Of a stretch of 64,000 nucleotides of DNA, positions 17,232 through 24,506 are shown piece after piece. Each line of letters begins with the position of its first letter. Position 1 is the first letter of the stretch. The position numbers were made by a program, and so were the translations under genes. The stretch is from Anaerolineales bacterium (GTDB lineage: Bacteria; Chloroflexota; Anaerolineae; Anaerolineales; Villigracilaceae): NCBI GenBank assembly GCA_030583905.1, contig CP129481.1, positions 1,054,001 to 1,118,000 on the forward strand. The letters run 5' to 3'. The notes beneath the pieces were generated by a model. The model ran no database searches and had not been told where the DNA came from. It saw nothing but the letters and a program-made list of their open reading frames with translations.

Positions 17232-17860
17232 TGTCAGCAGAGGAACGCAAGAAAATCTTACAAATGGTCGCGGACGGCAAGATCAGCGCCGAAGAAGCCG
17301 CCACGCTGATGCGCGCGCTGGACGAAGACTCTGCCGAGGCGGAGGTCGAAGTTCTGGGTGTCCCCTCAGGCATGGGCGGGGAGCGAAGCGAAGCCCCGGA
17401 GTTTGATGAAGTCCGCCGGCGGGCGATGCGTTTCTCTGGCGCGTTCCTGTGGATCGGCATCCTGTTCACAGTGTTCAGCGCATGGAGCATGTTCGCCATC
17501 CAGCAGAATTCGGGCATGAACTTCTGGTTTTACTGTCTGGGTATGCCGTTGTTTCTCGGGATATTGTTGATCGTGCTCGGCGCGGGCAGCAGGACGTCGC
17601 GCTGGATCTATGTGAATGTGGACCGCACCCGCTCCCGCGACCAGGATGGACCGAGAAAGATCACGATTGCGCTTCCTCTTCCGCTCGGGCTTGTTGGCTG
17701 GTTCCTGAGAACTTTCGGCAGCCGCATCAGCGGACTGCGCAACACGAATGTGGATGAAGTCGTGCAAGCCATTTCAATGGCGAAGAATATGACCGAGCCG
17801 TTGATCGTGAATGTGGATGATGCGGATGACGGCGAGAAGGTGCAAGTCTTTATAGGATAA
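17231..17860 (+). CDS. SHOCT-like hairpin protein with two membrane helices and shared C-terminal domain
   Basis: 209 aa, not a named family. It opens with the helical hairpin ERKKILQMVADGKISAEEAATLMRAL. Two membrane helices follow (about residues 70-90, FLWIGILFTVFSAW, and 95-117, MPLFLGILLIVLGAG). The last roughly 90 residues (WIYVNVDRTRS... ITIALPLPLGLVGWFLR ... DDGEKVQVFIG) match in order the C-terminal domain of the protein at 19168 (WLRVRVTDTRT ... VQIPLALVDAGM ... EDGEHVEIFVE). So the two are paralogues, one membrane-bound and one soluble. The start codon overlaps the previous stop. Confidence 0.8.
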   Translation: MSAEERKKILQMVADGKISAEEAATLMRALDEDSAEAEVEVLGVPSGMGGERSEAPEFDEVRRRAMRFSGAFLWIGILFTVFSAWSMFAIQQNSGMNFWFYCLGMPLFLGILLIVLGAGSRTSRWIYVNVDRTRSRDQDGPRKITIALPLPLGLVGWFLRTFGSRISGLRNTNVDEVVQAISMAKNMTEPLIVNVDDADDGEKVQVFIG

Positions 17861-17862
17861 GA

Positions 17863-19128
17863 ATGGAAACAGTTAAGAAAAAACCTTTATTGAGTGGATT
17901 GCTGGTCCTGTTCCTGGCGGCAATGGTGTTTGCCAATATCGGCGGGAACATGTACGGTCCGCTGATGCCGCTGTATCTCAAGGATCTGGACGCTTCGATC
18001 ACGCAGATCGGTCTGTTCTTTACGCTTTCGCAGATCGTTCCGCTGGCGTTGCAGATCCTGGGCGGCTGGGTTTCCGATACGCTCGGACGCCTGCGCGCCA
18101 TCGCCATCGGAAGCGTGTTCGGTGTGATCGGTTTTATCCCGCTTGTGCTGGCGGATAGCTGGGAATGGCTTTTGCTGGCTGTGGCGATCGGCGCGGTGGC
18201 GCGTTCGCTGGTGGGACCGAGCTTTGATGCATTTATCGCGGAACATTCCAGCGAGGAAAATCGCGGCAAGGTCTTCGGTATTTCGAATGCGATCTTTATG
18301 ATCGTGTCTGTGCTGGGTCCGCCATTGGGTGGTCTGCTGGCAGGCATGTATGGCTTCAAGTTGATGCTGTTGGTGGCGGGCATTTTCTACTTCATTGCCA
18401 CGGTCATGCGTTTGGGCATGGCGCGCGAGGCGGCAAAGGGTGAAGCCGCGGCTGGCAAGAAGATGGAGAAATTGAGTTTTTCCGGTCTGACGACCAATCT
18501 GCGTGCGATGGCAGTTTTGGTTTTTTCCGGCGGCTTGATCACCTGGATGCTGGTGGTTGACGGTTTGCGCGATATTTCCTTCCAGTTTTCCGAGAACCTG
18601 TTCCCGGTGTATATGCAGGAATTCGGCGGACTGTCTCTTCAGCAGATCGGCTGGGTGATGTCTTTCTTCGGCTTGTCCATGATGCTGACCACCATTCCCG
18701 GCGGCTGGCTTTCCGATAAAGCGGGTGAGCGCGTGGGGATTGCGCTTGGAATGGTCTTGATGTCCAGCGCCTTATTGGTTTTGGTCAACATCCCCGCCGG
18801 GAATCAGTGGATGTATTTCCTGGGTTGGGGAATGGCAGGCATGGGTGCCGGGATTTCCGGTCCAGCCTATCAATCGCTGATCAGCAAGGCGGTCCCTCAG
18901 AAGAACCGCGGCATGGCGTTCGGATTGTTCAGTACCAGTCTGGGGCTGGTGTCCCTGCCCGCCCCGTGGATCGGCGCGCAGATGTGGGACCGGATCGGAC
19001 CGACCTTCCCGTTCACGATCACGGCGGTGGTGATCCTGCTCTCCGTGATCCCGATCTGGTTGAAATTCAAAGCGCCAAAAGCGGAAGAACCAGCGCTCGA
19101 AGAGAGTGTTCCCGTGGCGGCGGATTAA
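17863..19128 (+). CDS. Major facilitator superfamily transporter
   Basis: 421 aa, about 12 membrane helices. The MFS signature between helices 2 and 3 is GGWVSDTLGRLRAI, with a second-half copy GGWLSDKAGERVGI. It starts two bases after the preceding gene, so it is translated from the same mRNA as the SHOCT-like proteins. The drug-exporter-like layout suggests efflux, but the substrate is unknown. Confidence 0.88.
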   Translation: METVKKKPLLSGLLVLFLAAMVFANIGGNMYGPLMPLYLKDLDASITQIGLFFTLSQIVPLALQILGGWVSDTLGRLRAIAIGSVFGVIGFIPLVLADSWEWLLLAVAIGAVARSLVGPSFDAFIAEHSSEENRGKVFGISNAIFMIVSVLGPPLGGLLAGMYGFKLMLLVAGIFYFIATVMRLGMAREAAKGEAAAGKKMEKLSFSGLTTNLRAMAVLVFSGGLITWMLVVDGLRDISFQFSENLFPVYMQEFGGLSLQQIGWVMSFFGLSMMLTTIPGGWLSDKAGERVGIALGMVLMSSALLVLVNIPAGNQWMYFLGWGMAGMGAGISGPAYQSLISKAVPQKNRGMAFGLFSTSLGLVSLPAPWIGAQMWDRIGPTFPFTITAVVILLSVIPIWLKFKAPKAEEPALEESVPVAAD

Positions 19129-19167
19129 CATCAATAACAAAAATACGGAAGAAAAATCCGAAAGGAG

Positions 19168-19563
19168 ATGACGATTATGGCGAACAGTGAAGAACGAATG
19201 AAGATATTGAAACTGATCGAAGAAGGCAAGATCAGCGCGGAGGAGGGCGCGAAATTGCTGGCAGCTTTGAGCGATACCCGGCGCGGAATTCCCACGCCGC
19301 CGCGTCCGCCCGGAGCGCCGGGTGGTGCGCGCTGGCTGCGAGTCCGCGTTACGGACACGCGCACCGGACGCTCGAAAGCCTCCGTACAGATCCCGCTTGC
19401 GCTTGTCGATGCCGGCATGAAGATCGGCGCGCATTTTGCGCCGGAGGTGCAGGGCGTGGACATGAGCAACGTCATGGAAGCATTGCGCATGGGTGTGACC
19501 GGCAAGATCATCGATGTCACGGACGAGGAAGACGGCGAACACGTCGAGATCTTTGTGGAATAG
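19168..19563 (+). CDS. Soluble SHOCT-like hairpin protein, paralogue of the two-TM protein
   Basis: 131 aa. Residues 3-27 form the hairpin EERMKILKLIEEGKISAEEGAKLL. A Pro-rich linker follows, then the C-terminal domain shared with the 17231 gene but without its membrane helices. AAGGAG precedes the ATG. Placed between two MFS genes in one orientation, it may be a soluble competitor or adaptor of its membrane-bound paralogue; this is inference. Confidence 0.8.
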   Translation: MTIMANSEERMKILKLIEEGKISAEEGAKLLAALSDTRRGIPTPPRPPGAPGGARWLRVRVTDTRTGRSKASVQIPLALVDAGMKIGAHFAPEVQGVDMSNVMEALRMGVTGKIIDVTDEEDGEHVEIFVE

Positions 19564-19616
19564 CTAAAGCGATTTTGCCGGATGGATGTTTCTTTAGAAA
19601 CGAAAGGAGCAGCAAC

Positions 19617-19655
19617 ATGTATTTCTACCATCCACTCTTTAGATTTTTGATGTAG
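19617..19655 (+). CDS. 12-aa leader peptide (MYFYHPLFRFLM) before the MefA-like exporter
   Basis: A 12-codon frame with an ideal Shine-Dalgarno (AAAGGAG, seven bases before ATG). Aromatic and basic residues are dense (Y, F, Y, H, F, R, F). It lies 154 bases before an efflux gene of the macrolide-exporter type. Short upstream frames of this kind control resistance genes by ribosome stalling in other bacteria. Whether this one stalls, and on which drug, is unknown. Confidence 0.55.
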   Translation: MYFYHPLFRFLM

Positions 19656-19809
19656 CCATCCCCAGAATGCACGGGACGCCGTTCCTGCGTCGGAGACGTC
19701 ATCATGCGCCTGCACTGGGACCGGATATCCATTTTGTTGCATTCAATGCATGCGGATGAACTCAAATGAACTTTAATTTAAAACGAAAGTTTACTTTATA
19801 GGATATTGT
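19656..19809 (+). promoter_or_regulatory. Leader region with alternative hairpins upstream of the MFS_3 exporter
   Basis: Possible competing pairings: GAATGCA (19665-19671) can pair with TGCATTC (19738-19744), while the latter also forms a local GCATT-CA-AATGC stem (19739-19749). GACGC/GCGTC (about 19675-19692) forms another stem. No T run is seen, so control would act on translation. A weak AGGA lies seven bases before the downstream ATG. Confidence 0.4.
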
Positions 19810-21159
19810 ATGGAAGAAAAGCATTCCAAACGCCCTACTGGCATGTTTGGTTTCACCCTTGTCTGGATCGGTCAGATCGTATCCGTACTTGCCAGCGCCA
19901 TGAGTCAGTTCGGTCTGACCATCTGGATGTTCCAGAAGACCGAAAGCGCCACCGCGTTGGGATTGATGCAGGTTTTCTTTATCACTCCCTTCCTGCTGAT
20001 CTCGCCGATCGCTGGTGTGCTTGTGGACCGTCACAACCGAAAAATGATGATGATGGTCAGCGACGTGGTGGCGGGCATTGCCACGATCCTCATCCTTGTC
20101 TTTCAATCGCTGGGCATCCTTGAATTCTGGCATTTGTACTTCGCCTCTGTCATCTATGGTTTGGGGATGGCGTTCCAGTGGCCCGCTTACTCCGCGGCAA
20201 TCACCACCATGATCCCCAAGGAACAATATGCTCGCGCCAACGGCATGATGTCCTTGATCGAGGCTGGACCCGGCGTAGTCGCCCCTCTGCTTGCGGGTGC
20301 CCTGCTGCCAGTCATCGGTCTGACCGGTCTGCTGCTCTTTGACGTTGTCACCTTTCTGTTTGCGGTCGGTGTATTGATGATCGTGCACATTCCCCAGCCG
20401 CCGCGCACCGAGGAAGGCAGGCAGGGGCAGGGGAGCATCTGGAAGGAAGCCGCCTACGGATTCAAATACATCTTCGCCCGCCCAAGCCTGCTCGGCTTGC
20501 AGTTGATCTTCTTCGTTGGCAATCTCTTCTCCGGTATTGGTTACACCCTGCTTGCGCCGATGGTGCTCTCACGAACCGCCAACGACAGTCTCATGCTCGG
20601 CTCGGTGCAGACGGCTGGCGCGGTCGGCGGGCTGATCGGCGGGATTCTGATGAGCGCCTGGGGCGGCTTCAAGCGCCGCGTCCACGGGGTGCTGACGGGG
20701 TGGATGATCTCCGGGGTTGGCATGGCAATTCTCGGCTTGGCAGGAGGCTTGCCGGTCTGGATCGCGGGCATGATCATCGGTTCGCTCGTCGGCTCCCTGA
20801 TCAACGCATCCAACCAAGCCATCTGGCAGGCAAAGGTCGCGCCGGATGTGCAGGGACGCGTGTTCTCCGCCCGCCGCCTGATCGCATGGTTCACCAATCC
20901 CATCTCGCCCATCATCGCGGGCACGCTCGCCGACTTTGTGCTTGAGCCGCAAATGCGCACGACCAGCGCGCTCTCCGAGACCTTTGGCGGACTGGTCGGC
21001 ACGGGACCCGGCGCGGGCATGGGGTTGATCATTTTCTTCTGCGGTTTGCTCGCCGTGGGGGTTGGTGCGGCTGGATATTTCATCCCCGCCATTCACAATG
21101 CGGAGACGGTTTTGCCCGATCATGACGAACTGCCCAAAGCGGATGCGGTTCCCGCCTGA
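19810..21159 (+). CDS. MFS exporter, macrolide-efflux (MFS_3/MefA-like) type
   Basis: 449 aa, about 12 membrane helices. The segment between helices 2 and 3, GVLVDRHNRKMMMMVSDVVAG, and QWPAYSAAITTMIPKEQYARANG are typical of the DHA3/MefA branch that exports macrolides or siderophores. The C-terminus is hydrophilic. A 12-aa leader peptide and structured leader lie upstream, and a terminator lies 14 bases downstream. The export role is likely, the substrate unproven. Confidence 0.88.
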   Translation: MEEKHSKRPTGMFGFTLVWIGQIVSVLASAMSQFGLTIWMFQKTESATALGLMQVFFITPFLLISPIAGVLVDRHNRKMMMMVSDVVAGIATILILVFQSLGILEFWHLYFASVIYGLGMAFQWPAYSAAITTMIPKEQYARANGMMSLIEAGPGVVAPLLAGALLPVIGLTGLLLFDVVTFLFAVGVLMIVHIPQPPRTEEGRQGQGSIWKEAAYGFKYIFARPSLLGLQLIFFVGNLFSGIGYTLLAPMVLSRTANDSLMLGSVQTAGAVGGLIGGILMSAWGGFKRRVHGVLTGWMISGVGMAILGLAGGLPVWIAGMIIGSLVGSLINASNQAIWQAKVAPDVQGRVFSARRLIAWFTNPISPIIAGTLADFVLEPQMRTTSALSETFGGLVGTGPGAGMGLIIFFCGLLAVGVGAAGYFIPAIHNAETVLPDHDELPKADAVPA

Positions 21160-21172
21160 TAAACATTGACGA

Positions 21173-21200
21173 AGAGCCGGGCAATTCGCCCGGCTCTTTT
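21173..21200 (+). terminator. Terminator of the MFS_3 exporter gene
   Basis: A 10-bp GC-rich stem (AGAGCCGGGC with GCCCGGCTCT, loop AATTC) followed by a T run. It is shared by the convergent GNAT gene. Confidence 0.92.
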
Positions 21201-21203
21201 GAT

Positions 21204-21740
21204 TCACGCCTCTTTCCGCCCAGACGGCTGGGTGGAGAACTTGAACATTTCCATCCCGAAGTAGACCTGCCTGCGCGTGAACGTCAGCCCGCTTTTCTCC
21301 AGCACGCGCTGGGATGCAATGTTGCGCGGGTCGGTCAGCCCGATGATCTCCTGCAAGCCGATCTCGGTCAGCCCGAAATTCACCGAAGCCCGCGCCGCTT
21401 CGGTCATGTAGCCCCTGCCCCAGAACTCGCCGCCGATGAGATACGCCACCTCGGTCTCACTCGTTTCCGGCAGAAATTCCAACCCGCACCAACCCATGAG
21501 TTGACCGGTTTCCGTCATGGTCACCGCCCAATGACCGTAGCCAAATCTCTGCCATTGTCCGGTTTGATGGTTGATATAGCGTTCCACTTTTTCCATTTGC
21601 CATGCCGCTGTAATTGGGAAGTACTGAAAAATATCCGGCTCTTGCGCGATCGCAAGCAATCGCTCGCGGTCATTTGTGTGGAATGGGCGCAAGGTCAATC
21701 TTTCTGTGACGACGATCTTTTGGACGGGTGAAGTTTCCAT
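21204..21740 (-). CDS. GNAT N-acetyltransferase, RimJ/RimL type
   Basis: 178 aa. It begins VVTERLTLRPFHTNDRERLL, the standard RimJ/RimL opening. The acetyl-CoA loop region reads GGEFWGRGYMTEAARA, followed by DPRNIASQRVLEKSGLTF. Such enzymes acetylate protein N-termini or small molecules; the acceptor cannot be told from sequence. Single gene, convergent with the MFS gene. Confidence 0.9.
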   Translation of the reverse strand: METSPVQKIVVTERLTLRPFHTNDRERLLAIAQEPDIFQYFPITAAWQMEKVERYINHQTGQWQRFGYGHWAVTMTETGQLMGWCGLEFLPETSETEVAYLIGGEFWGRGYMTEAARASVNFGLTEIGLQEIIGLTDPRNIASQRVLEKSGLTFTRRQVYFGMEMFKFSTQPSGRKEA

Positions 21741-21817
21741 GACGTATCCTGTGGTGTAAGATATACTTTCTTTCAGCTTCTGTATTTTATATCCATTGGA
21801 GAAAATCGGAGAAACTC

Positions 21818-22744
21818 ATGAAATTTGCGATCTTTGGCACAGGCGGCGTGGGCGGATATTTCGGCGGGCGGCTCGCGCAAGCCGGACAGGACGTCACCTT
21901 TATTGCAAGGGGAGCGCACCTTGCGGCAATACAAATATCGGGTTTGCGGGTTGACTCGATCAGCGGCGATTTCCACATCCAGTCTGCCAAAGCGACCGAC
22001 TCTCCGCAAGCCGTCGGTGCAGTAGATGTGGTCCTTCTTGCCACGAAAGGCTTTCACCTTGATTCCGCGATCGGGCAAATGGCTCCGCTCATCGGCGCGG
22101 ATACGATCATCCTGCCTCTGCTCAATGGCATGGAGCACATGGATGTTTTGCATGAGTGTTTTGGGAGTCATCTCATCGGCGGATTTTGCCGCCTGAGTGT
22201 GTTCATCGCCGCGCCGGGACACATCAAACACGTCGGCGTCCCGCCGTACATTGCCTTTGGCGAATTGGACAATTCCAAAAGCTGGCGGATCGAATCGCTG
22301 TATGAGGTCTTTTCTTCATCAAAAGGTGTCACTGCCGAAGTCCCTGCAGACATCACCGCCGCCATGTGGGAGAAATTCATCTTCATCTCTGGCACCAGCG
22401 GCATTGGCGCGCTCACCCGCCAGCCCGTCGGCGAGTATCGCGTACATCCTGAATCGCGCGCCATGCTCATCGCTGCCATGGAAGAAACCGCCGCCGTCGC
22501 GCGTGCGCGCGGCGCGGACATCCCGCCAAACTTTGTGGAAGAGACCATGCAGCGCATCGACAGCCTCCCGCCGCAAATGCTCGCTTCCATGCAAAAGGAC
22601 ATGATGGAAGGTCGCCCCTCCGAACTCGATGAACAGACCGGCGCGGTCATCCGCATGGGCAGGGCGGTTGGCGTCCCGACGCCCACGCACGAAAAGATAC
22701 ACGCCGCATTGCTTCCCCTCGAACAAAAAGCCAGAAACCAATAA
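21818..22744 (+). CDS. panE: 2-dehydropantoate 2-reductase (ketopantoate reductase family)
   Basis: 308 aa. The NADP-binding GTGGVGGYFGGRL begins at residue 8, and the C-terminal ApbA domain contains MWEKFIFISGTSGIGALTR and the late SMQKDMMEGRPSELDEQTGAV with the catalytic-region Lys and Glu. It reduces ketopantoate to pantoate in CoA synthesis. The family also contains homologues of unknown substrate, and no other pan gene is near, so the symbol is probable rather than certain. A GGAG lies upstream. Confidence 0.85.
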   Translation: MKFAIFGTGGVGGYFGGRLAQAGQDVTFIARGAHLAAIQISGLRVDSISGDFHIQSAKATDSPQAVGAVDVVLLATKGFHLDSAIGQMAPLIGADTIILPLLNGMEHMDVLHECFGSHLIGGFCRLSVFIAAPGHIKHVGVPPYIAFGELDNSKSWRIESLYEVFSSSKGVTAEVPADITAAMWEKFIFISGTSGIGALTRQPVGEYRVHPESRAMLIAAMEETAAVARARGADIPPNFVEETMQRIDSLPPQMLASMQKDMMEGRPSELDEQTGAVIRMGRAVGVPTPTHEKIHAALLPLEQKARNQ

Positions 22745-22845
22745 CCATCATCTACCTACCCAAACGTCCAGTATCCATCCACCCGTTTCACCGATACACT
22801 CCAAATACGGAATCGCTAGAATGGACGCAAAGGAGTAAGTAACCC

Positions 22846-23745
22846 ATGAGCAAAAATATTTTTACCGAACTTTCCGAAGCCATGGCGGACGCTGCCGAAA
22901 GCGCGGGCAGATCCACCATGCTGGTGGACGCACGCCGCCGCATCCCTGCCAGCGGCATAGCCGTTGTCAAAGACTTGATCCTGACCGCCGACCATGTGGT
23001 GGAACGTGACGAAGACATCCGCATCGTTCTCGGCGATGGAACGGAAACCACCGCCCGCCTCGCCGGTCGGGACCCGGGAACTGATCTTGCCGTCCTGAAA
23101 TTGGACTCCGCCTCAGCCGTTCCCGCCGAAGTTGCCAAGTCACCAGCGCGTGTGGGACAATTTGTGCTGGCGATTGCGCGCCCCTCGAAGAACGGCATCG
23201 AATCCAGTTTTGGCACGGTCAATGCCATCGGTGGACCCGTCCGCACAGGGCGCGGCGGGATGCTCGAAAAATACATCAAGACCGATGCGGTCTCGTACCC
23301 TGGTTTCTCCGGCGGACCGCTCATCAACGGCGAAGGACAGGTGTACGGCATCAACACCTCGGGCTTTCGCAGCGGCGGGGCGATCACGATCCCTGCTGAC
23401 GTGGCATGGAAGATTGCCGAAACGCTTTCCAAACATGGCAAGATCAAACGCGGCTATCTGGGTATCCGCAGCCAGACGGTGAACATCCCTGCCGAAGCGC
23501 AGAGTGAACTGAAGCGCGGGCAGGAGACAGGCTTGCTGATCGTTGGATTGGAAGCCGAAAGCCCCGCCGGTAAAAGCGGCATCATGGTCGGTGATATTCT
23601 CGTCGGTGTGGCGGGACAGCCCATCGAACACCACGACGAACTCTTCGCCCGTCTGAGCGGAGACGTGGTCGGCAAGCCCGTGCCGATGGATGTGCTGCGC
23701 GGCGGCAAATTGCAAGTTGTGAATGTGGTGGTTGGAGAGCGCTGA
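22846..23745 (+). CDS. HtrA/S1C trypsin-like serine protease with PDZ domain, no export signal
   Basis: 299 aa. The catalytic triad is complete: His50 (TADHVV), Asp80 (GTDLAVLK) and Ser155 (PGFSGGPL, Phe instead of the usual Asn). A C-terminal PDZ domain starts near residue 205 (GYLGIRS...) with the GIMVGDILVGVAGQPI core. Unusually there is neither a signal peptide nor a membrane anchor, so it would act in the cytoplasm or leave by another route. AAGGAG precedes the ATG. It is followed by a palindromic repeat and a LuxR-type regulator. Confidence 0.9.
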   Translation: MSKNIFTELSEAMADAAESAGRSTMLVDARRRIPASGIAVVKDLILTADHVVERDEDIRIVLGDGTETTARLAGRDPGTDLAVLKLDSASAVPAEVAKSPARVGQFVLAIARPSKNGIESSFGTVNAIGGPVRTGRGGMLEKYIKTDAVSYPGFSGGPLINGEGQVYGINTSGFRSGGAITIPADVAWKIAETLSKHGKIKRGYLGIRSQTVNIPAEAQSELKRGQETGLLIVGLEAESPAGKSGIMVGDILVGVAGQPIEHHDELFARLSGDVVGKPVPMDVLRGGKLQVVNVVVGER

Positions 23746-23823
23746 TGTCGTTGCGAGCACGGCGAAGCAACCCCTCGTTTTGAAATTTGGAGATTGCTTC
23801 AGGCGTTCGCCATCGCAATGACA
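23746..23823. repeat. Palindromic REP/MITE-like intergenic repeat
   Basis: 78 bases between the HtrA stop and the LuxR-type start form an imperfect inverted repeat. The ends TGTCGTTGCGA and TCGCAATGACA match 10 of 11, and inner arms GAAGCAA and TTGCTTC also pair. The sequence type (TTGCGAGCACGGCGAAGCAA) resembles dispersed repeats known from many genomes. The next gene's ATG uses its last base. Confidence 0.75.
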
Positions 23824-24440
23824 TGGAGATATTCTTGATTCGAGTTGCCATCGTCTCTCCCAGCCACGCCCTGCGGATCGGCTTGCGCGAAATGCTCGCC
23901 GGGCACCCCGCTATCCGCGTGACGGGCGAGGCGACGACGCTTGACGATGTGGACGACAATGAGACCGAGGTGGCTGTGCTCGCCTCGGTCTCATCTGCGC
24001 GTATCCCCGCCGACTACAATTTCGCCATCCTGTTTATGACGGATGATATTGAATCCATACGCGGGATGTTGACGTCCAATTTGCGCGCATGGGGCGTGCT
24101 CTCCGCCGATGCAGGCGGGGATGAACTTGCAGCGGGAATCGTCGCAGTGGCGGAAGGGCTTTGGGTCGGTGCGCCAGGTTTGGTCGAGGGATTGATGCGT
24201 CTGCCGAGGGATGAGGAAGGCTTGGGGGAAGAGTCCCTGATCGAGCCGCTTACCGCGCGGGAGATGGAAGTCCTGCAACGCATGGCGGCGGGGCTGGCAA
24301 ACAAACAGATCGCGCTGGCGTTGAACATCAGCGAGCATACGGTCAAGTTTCATCTTTCGTCGTTGTATGCGAAGTTGGGGGTATCCAGCCGTACCGAGGC
24401 GGTGCGGCGGGGACTCGAACTGGGGTTGATCTCGCTTTAA
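23823..24440 (+). CDS. LuxR-family transcriptional regulator with degenerate receiver
   Basis: 205 aa from ATG 23823; TTG 23835 (MRVAIVS) is an alternative. The C-terminal LuxR HTH is intact (LTAREMEVLQRMAAGLANKQIALALNI... HTVKFHLSSLYAKLGV). The N-terminus has the fold of a response-regulator receiver (RVAIVSPSHALRIGLREML), but the strand that should carry the phospho-Asp reads EVAVLASV. It is therefore a pseudo-receiver and probably not controlled by phosphorylation. No histidine kinase is adjacent. It overlaps the end of a repeat, which may supply its promoter. Confidence 0.85.
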   Translation: MEIFLIRVAIVSPSHALRIGLREMLAGHPAIRVTGEATTLDDVDDNETEVAVLASVSSARIPADYNFAILFMTDDIESIRGMLTSNLRAWGVLSADAGGDELAAGIVAVAEGLWVGAPGLVEGLMRLPRDEEGLGEESLIEPLTAREMEVLQRMAAGLANKQIALALNISEHTVKFHLSSLYAKLGVSSRTEAVRRGLELGLISL

Positions 24441-24506
24441 TTCACCTGCAATTTTTCAGGGCGGAAAGACGAGTAAAATCCTCCTGTTTTCACTCGTCTG
24501 GTTTGC

